This document shows positions 61,501 to 64,000 of a stretch of DNA of 64,000 nucleotides, piece by piece. The stretch covers positions 1 to 64,000 of the forward strand of contig CAWARF010000007.1 of the NCBI GenBank assembly GCA_963784385.1, read 5' to 3'. Position 1 is the stretch's first letter. Each line of letters opens with the position of its first letter. The stretch comes from Palsa-295 sp963784385. GTDB taxonomy: Bacteria; Acidobacteriota; Terriglobia; Acidiferrales; UBA7541. The position numbers and the translations under genes were made by a program. Under the pieces are notes generated by a model. It was not told where the DNA came from. It saw only the letters and a program-made list of their open reading frames with translations, and ran no database searches.

Positions 61501-62333
61501 GTGAGCTGACCTTTGGATATGCCCGCGAGATTATTGAAAAAATTGTTGGCGGCAAACAATGACACTCGATTGAACTCGCTGAGGGAACCGTGAAACTGGT
61601 TGGTGCCGCTCTTCGTCACCAACGCGACCTGCGCGCCGGCACTACGCCCGAACGTGGCATCGGGATCGCCGACAATCGTCCGGAATTCAAGGACCGAATC
61701 GATCGGGGCGCGCCCGACGGTCGCAAACGGGTCGCCGGTGGTTTCGTCATTCACGTCGAGTCCGTCGAGCGTAATCGTCATCTGATCGGCTCGCCCGCCG
61801 GTGACCGAACCATACTGCGAATCGCCTCCCGAAACCTGCACGCCTGGAGCCAGTTGCAGGAGCTCAGCTGCGTCGTCTCGAAAGAGGCTGGGCAGCGCCT
61901 CGACCTGCTGGGTCTCGACGACATTGCCGATGCTCGCGTCGGTGGTGTTGATACTGGCTGCCGCGCCCGCCGTGACCTCCACCTTTTGGTCAATGGAACC
62001 AAGCTGGAGCTGAACATCGCGCGTGGTGGTAGTCGCAACCGGCAGATAAATCCCCGAAAGAATCGTGGTCTCAAAGCCGTCTTTGCGCACCGTCAGCGAG
62101 TAACCAGTGCCGGGAGGGATGTCAACGACCCGGTAAGTGCCGTCGCCGGCAGTCTTCCCAAAATAGTCGAGGCCCGTTTGGGTATTCGTGATCTTGATGC
62201 TCGCGCCGGGGACGGCCGCGCCGGTTGCGTCGGTCACCAGTCCCGTAATAGAGGCGACGCTCTGAGCTGTCGCAACAATCGGAAATGCAAAAAGAGCGAA
62301 CACAAGAGCCGAAAAGAACCCACACTTCCGCAT
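58527..62333 (-). CDS. Oar-like TonB-dependent receptor 2
   Basis: About 1268 aa from the ATG at 62333 (MRKCGFFSALVFALFAFPIVATAQ; GGGGG upstream). CarboxypepD_reg domain (about 25-115; 'ITGLVTDATGAAVPGASIKITN'). Plug region: 'LDGLDVNDETTGDPFATVGRAPID', 'EFRTIVGDPDATFGRSAGAQVALVTKSGTNQFHGS'. A long barrel ends in 'LQFALRYVF'. Compared with receptor 1 the two have the same architecture but low local similarity, indicating different ligands. Convergent with the HD-GYP gene (20-bp gap). Confidence 0.9.
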   Translation of the reverse strand: MRKCGFFSALVFALFAFPIVATAQSVASITGLVTDATGAAVPGASIKITNTQTGLDYFGKTAGDGTYRVVDIPPGTGYSLTVRKDGFETTILSGIYLPVATTTTRDVQLQLGSIDQKVEVTAGAAASINTTDASIGNVVETQQVEALPSLFRDDAAELLQLAPGVQVSGGDSQYGSVTGGRADQMTITLDGLDVNDETTGDPFATVGRAPIDSVLEFRTIVGDPDATFGRSAGAQVALVTKSGTNQFHGSLSEFNRVSLFAANNFFNNLAGISKGQLTRNQFGGDLGGPILKNKLFFFFDYEGRRDREGLSQNLTVPLGPFREGELSYINTAGGISTLPALGAPGSQTVQGLDPQAVGADAGLLAFVDSRYPISNNTGVGDGINTGGYQFTAPSHTNENTFVGRLDYNLSSKHTLFARGTWDRDNDTYTPKVFPQDAGDEETEIDHERSWVVGDTWIINSSMINQAFFGVTRQLLAFPVDYAPTAPTDFGFDILSDPYGDIRGQSRNVPLPELHDIFTDQKGTHTLQFGADIKWIRNHSSNVNDINFQEVGLSSFITSLDPSLRPSDILSDPSNPESVAAASLWDNAFTTILGRYADTTAQYNYDVAGNPLPQFTASVRDFHYNEYEFFAQDSWKIRSDLTITFGLRWNYDSVPYEANGFESVPTLFEPQLFAARQAAALAGVNGDSAAPFDSYTLGGPANHGPNYYKPDYKDFAPRIGIAYSPSFTEGFLGRIFGDRKTSIRAGGDISYDRILSTLQFEIDETGQLFDSSISQPYGISGDPYGSLLTDPRFVSLTSTPTPPAAGTIPRPTVTPFVSDGVGYGLYYNEDMFQLNDNLKAPYSISTSFGIQRELPGSLVLEADYFGRFGRRLIGVGDPAQQLNFKDATSGQFLNAAFGSVQSQIQGGVAPNAVSAQPWFENQIGSQVGGAANCPGLGPAFQLTAAVSNCTQLAASIIPTSFYTGDLSTVDEVLYDSGLIAPNTGLFSQAGSIGNVGNFAASSYNALVLSLRKRMSNNLQLDFDYTYGHSIDNVSDITNDVIGWDYTGQGLICDLRNLRVCRASSDFDATHTFSVNYEYRLPVGRGQRFLGGSSRLLDALVGGWTTSGIIQYHSGFPWNTITDSFPINFTQSAPAVFVGPRSAVKQNIHVVDGALQLFADPDAANAAFTYPIGGNTGERNVLRGPGFSNVDMAVLKNFTMPWSDSQILQFRLEAFNVFNHPSFNNPSVDPGLYGSTNFTNNNIENGSQYGVLTNVANAPRQLQFALRYVF

Positions 62334-62596
62334 CGTCTTGCCCCCGATCAGAGTTGTCCCTAGAGTGTGGGAACGTTGCCCAGGAAGGACCGCACACCCC
62401 CAAGAAAACCAACACACGCAACAAAGTGAGCAATCAACGTTCCACAACGCGAGTGCGGTCGGTCACGATCAAACTCCATATAAAACAGCAAAATACAAAA
62501 CGTAAGGGCTTCGCTATACGAAATTCAGTAGGAGACTCCGCAAAATCCCACATTAGGACGCAAGATCTGCGATGAACGCCCGTCAGGAAGGACAAT

Positions 62597-62881
62597 TCAC
62601 GCCGGGCCACGCCGACGGTAGATGAGGAAGAAGACGCCGAGGAAGAGACTCAAAGCTGGCAGGAGCAGAATCAGAATGCCGTGGCGGAGGGCGGCGCGTC
62701 CTTGCGCGCCCGAAGAAGCGGCGTTTTGGTAGCACATGGCGCAGCCCTGGGCTATGGCGTGCGGCGCCATCACCGCCAGAAGCGCAATGATTAGGAAAAC
62801 GAGGGCCGCAAGGCTCAGGATACCCGAGCGACGATTCGTGGCTCGCTTACCGGGCGTTTTCGTCTGCAGTGCTACATTCAT
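62597..62881 (-). CDS. Small membrane protein in the cytochrome oxidase operon
   Basis: 94 aa; its ATG (62881) overlaps the coxC TGA as ATGA. Two transmembrane helices (about 20-45, 'SLAALVFLIIALLAVMAP', and about 66-88, 'ILILLLPALSLFLGVFFLIYRR') flank a loop with a CxxC pair in 'QGCAMCYQNAASSGAQG'. Position and size match the subunit-IV-like or assembly proteins at the ends of Acidobacteriota coxBACD operons. The CAMCY motif hints at metal or redox binding (inference). Confidence 0.75.
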   Translation of the reverse strand: MNVALQTKTPGKRATNRRSGILSLAALVFLIIALLAVMAPHAIAQGCAMCYQNAASSGAQGRAALRHGILILLLPALSLFLGVFFLIYRRRGPA

Positions 62882-63537
62882 AATCGACCCTGCATCAACA
62901 GAAACACGAACAGGCACAGCCAAAGGGCGTCGAGGAAGTGCCAATAGATCGAGACGACATCCACGGCCGTCCCGCGCGCGAGATGCCTTCCGCGGCGAAA
63001 CGCAACGGCCAGCATAGCAGCGATTCCTCCCAGGAGGTGCAATCCGTGTGCTGCCGTGAACACATAGAAGAAGCTGCTGCTCGCGTTGGAGGCGAGATAG
63101 ACTCCCGCGGCGACAAGTTGCCTCCAGGCGAGAATCTGGCCCGCGAGGAAGAACAATCCCAGAATTGTCGTGACGCCCCACCAGTGGCGGAAGCCTGCTT
63201 CGTCCTGCGCGCGAAAATCCCGGCGCGAGCGCGCGAGCGTGGCGCTGCTCGCGAGCAGGATCAGCGTGTTCAGCCAGAGGATGCGCGGGACCTCGACCGT
63301 CTGCCAGGCCACGGCAGAAAGGCCTTTGCGCACCACGAGCGCGCTCACGAGCGCCGCGAAGAACATGAGCATGCCGCCGAGCGCGATAAGCATTCCCGTA
63401 ACGTAGGTCCCCTGCGGGATCTCACCGGATCTAAATGATCCGTCCCGGCCACTGCCGTGGCCGGGCGGCGATCCGCCGCCTCCGTTTCCACCGGGGTGGC
63501 GCAGATCAATCGAGGCGGTGACGACCTCATCGGGCAT
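62878..63537 (-). CDS. ctaE: Cytochrome c oxidase subunit III
   Basis: About 219 aa from the ATG at 63537 (MPDEVVTASIDL). A Gly/Pro-rich N-terminus ('PGGNGGGGSPPGHGSG') precedes five transmembrane helices: 'GMLIALGGMLMFFAALVSALVV', 'ILWLNTLILLASSATLARSRR', 'TTILGLFFLAGQILAWRQL', 'SSFFYVFTAAHGLHLLGGIAAMLAVAF', and 'VVSIYWHFLDALWLCLFVFLLM'. 'AHGLHLLGG' and 'YWHFLDALW' are COX3 signatures. Overlaps the coxA stop codon by about 10 bp. Part of the aa3-type oxidase. Confidence 0.94.
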   Translation of the reverse strand: MPDEVVTASIDLRHPGGNGGGGSPPGHGSGRDGSFRSGEIPQGTYVTGMLIALGGMLMFFAALVSALVVRKGLSAVAWQTVEVPRILWLNTLILLASSATLARSRRDFRAQDEAGFRHWWGVTTILGLFFLAGQILAWRQLVAAGVYLASNASSSFFYVFTAAHGLHLLGGIAAMLAVAFRRGRHLARGTAVDVVSIYWHFLDALWLCLFVFLLMQGRL

Positions 63538-64000
63538 TCGGAAGCTCCTCGCCGGCTGCATATTGCTCGTCCGAGACATTCTGAAGCAGGAAATCCCGCG
63601 GCGCGCCTGGGACACTGTAGTCGTAGGGGCCGCGGTAGACGCGCGGATAGCGGCCGTCAAAATTATCGAGCGGCGGCGGTGACGACGTGGTCCATTCGAG
63701 CGTCGTCGCATTCCAGGGATTGCCGGGCGCGGGCGCGCCGGCCTTCAGGCTGCGGAAGAAATTGTAGAAGAAAATCAGCTGGGCCGCGGCGGTGATGAAA
63801 GCGGCGATGGTGATGAAAAAGTGCAAAGGCTGCAGCGATGCGAGATAGGCCGGGCCGGTCGAGTCCGCGTAGCGACGGATGCCGCCCGCGATGCCGATGA
63901 AATGCATCGGCATGAAGATGCAGTAGACGCCAACAAACGTGAGCCAGAAGTGCAGTTTGCCAAGGGTTTCGTTCATCATGCGGCCGAACATCTTTGGGAA
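63527..64000 (-). CDS. ctaD: Cytochrome c oxidase subunit I, C-terminal part (5' end outside window)
   Basis: Open from 64000 to a stop at 63527. Reads 'FPKMFGRMMNETLGKLHFWLTFVGVYCIFMPMHFIGIAGGIRRY' landmarks of the last helices of COX1 ('MHFIGIAG'), then helix 'FFITIAAFITAAAQLIFFYNFF' and the conserved tail 'NPWNATTLEWTTSSPPP...NF'. The heme-copper active-site His are upstream, outside the window. It is followed by ctaE and the small membrane protein in an overlapping operon. Confidence 0.95.
   Translation of the reverse strand, partial: FPKMFGRMMNETLGKLHFWLTFVGVYCIFMPMHFIGIAGGIRRYADSTGPAYLASLQPLHFFITIAAFITAAAQLIFFYNFFRSLKAGAPAPGNPWNATTLEWTTSSPPPLDNFDGRYPRVYRGPYDYSVPGAPRDFLLQNVSDEQYAAGEELPNAR

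Noticed and set aside
1..64000. CRISPR arrays, rRNA operons, riboswitches
   Set aside because: Looked for regularly spaced short repeats, rRNA landmarks and obvious aptamer signatures (e.g. GEMM-type) on both strands by eye and found none. This is not a covariance-model search, so weak riboswitches cannot be excluded.

Overview
This is a 64 kb GC-rich chromosomal segment that looks like a soil-type Acidobacteriota (Terriglobia / 'Ca. Acidoferrales'-like). The evidence is two giant Oar-like TonB-dependent receptors with N-terminal carboxypeptidase-regulatory domains, many acidobacterial secreted proteins, a fused double-activase/DUF2229 protein, a MerR-TPR regulator, and 'ggggctaaagccc...ggctcacgcttccacc' intergenic repeats. 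The assignment is inferred from gene families; no rRNA is present.

Layout. 1-1 kb: start of a lipoprotein made of SbsA-type Ig-like repeats. 1.7-7.2 kb: 2-hydroxyacyl-CoA dehydratase-type protein (split by one in-frame TAG) plus its 1213-aa tandem ASKHA activase, followed by a radical-SAM/SPASM remnant. 8.1-11.1 kb: a Mla-type lipid-transport operon (small secreted ORF, mlaE with a one-base frameshift, mlaF, mlaD-OmpA). 11.2-17.7 kb: a sulfate-uptake locus on the minus strand (Rrf2 regulator, DUF2292 protein, outer-membrane porin, sulfate-binding protein, CysT, CysW, CysA). 17.8-22.5 kb: DinB-like protein, PilZ protein, NarX/NarL-like two-component system, MerR-TPR regulator. 22.5-33 kb: secreted/periplasmic accessory proteins, tRNA-His, metallophosphoesterase, SMP-30-like protein, NTF2-like and DUF3224 proteins. 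33.2-38.5 kb: frameshifted LLM flavin oxidoreductase, SCO protein, heavily frameshifted threonine ammonia-lyase, aminotransferase. 38.6-41.6 kb: a MITE-like element, a c-type cytochrome, and a tRNA-Pro whose 3' part is duplicated 2.0 kb downstream (att-like repeats). 41.7-62.3 kb: tandem paralogous secreted proteins, TonB receptor 1 divergent from an IclR regulator with two strong palindromes between them, methyltransferase, Zn-metallopeptidase, PVA-dehydrogenase-like quinocytochrome, a large sensor kinase with a degenerate receiver, an HD-GYP response regulator, and TonB receptor 2. 62.6-64 kb: the end of an aa3-type cytochrome oxidase operon (subunit I partial, subunit III, small membrane protein).

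A recurrent theme is single-base disruption of otherwise well-conserved genes: an amber stop at 6107-6109 and frameshifts near 9036, 22871, 26795, 31375, 33530, 34188, 36555, 36582, 36875, 36962, 37154 and 40218. Both halves stay conserved in each case. This looks more like consensus-sequence indels than decay, so several apparent 'fusions' and 'short genes' here should be read as single intact genes.

The most distinctive biology is the ATP-driven low-potential dehydratase/activase pair, the sulfate regulon that carries its own porin and regulator dyad, the tRNA-Pro-flanked mini-element without an integrase, the 132-bp MITE with target-site duplication, and the IclR/TonB-receptor intergenic operators.
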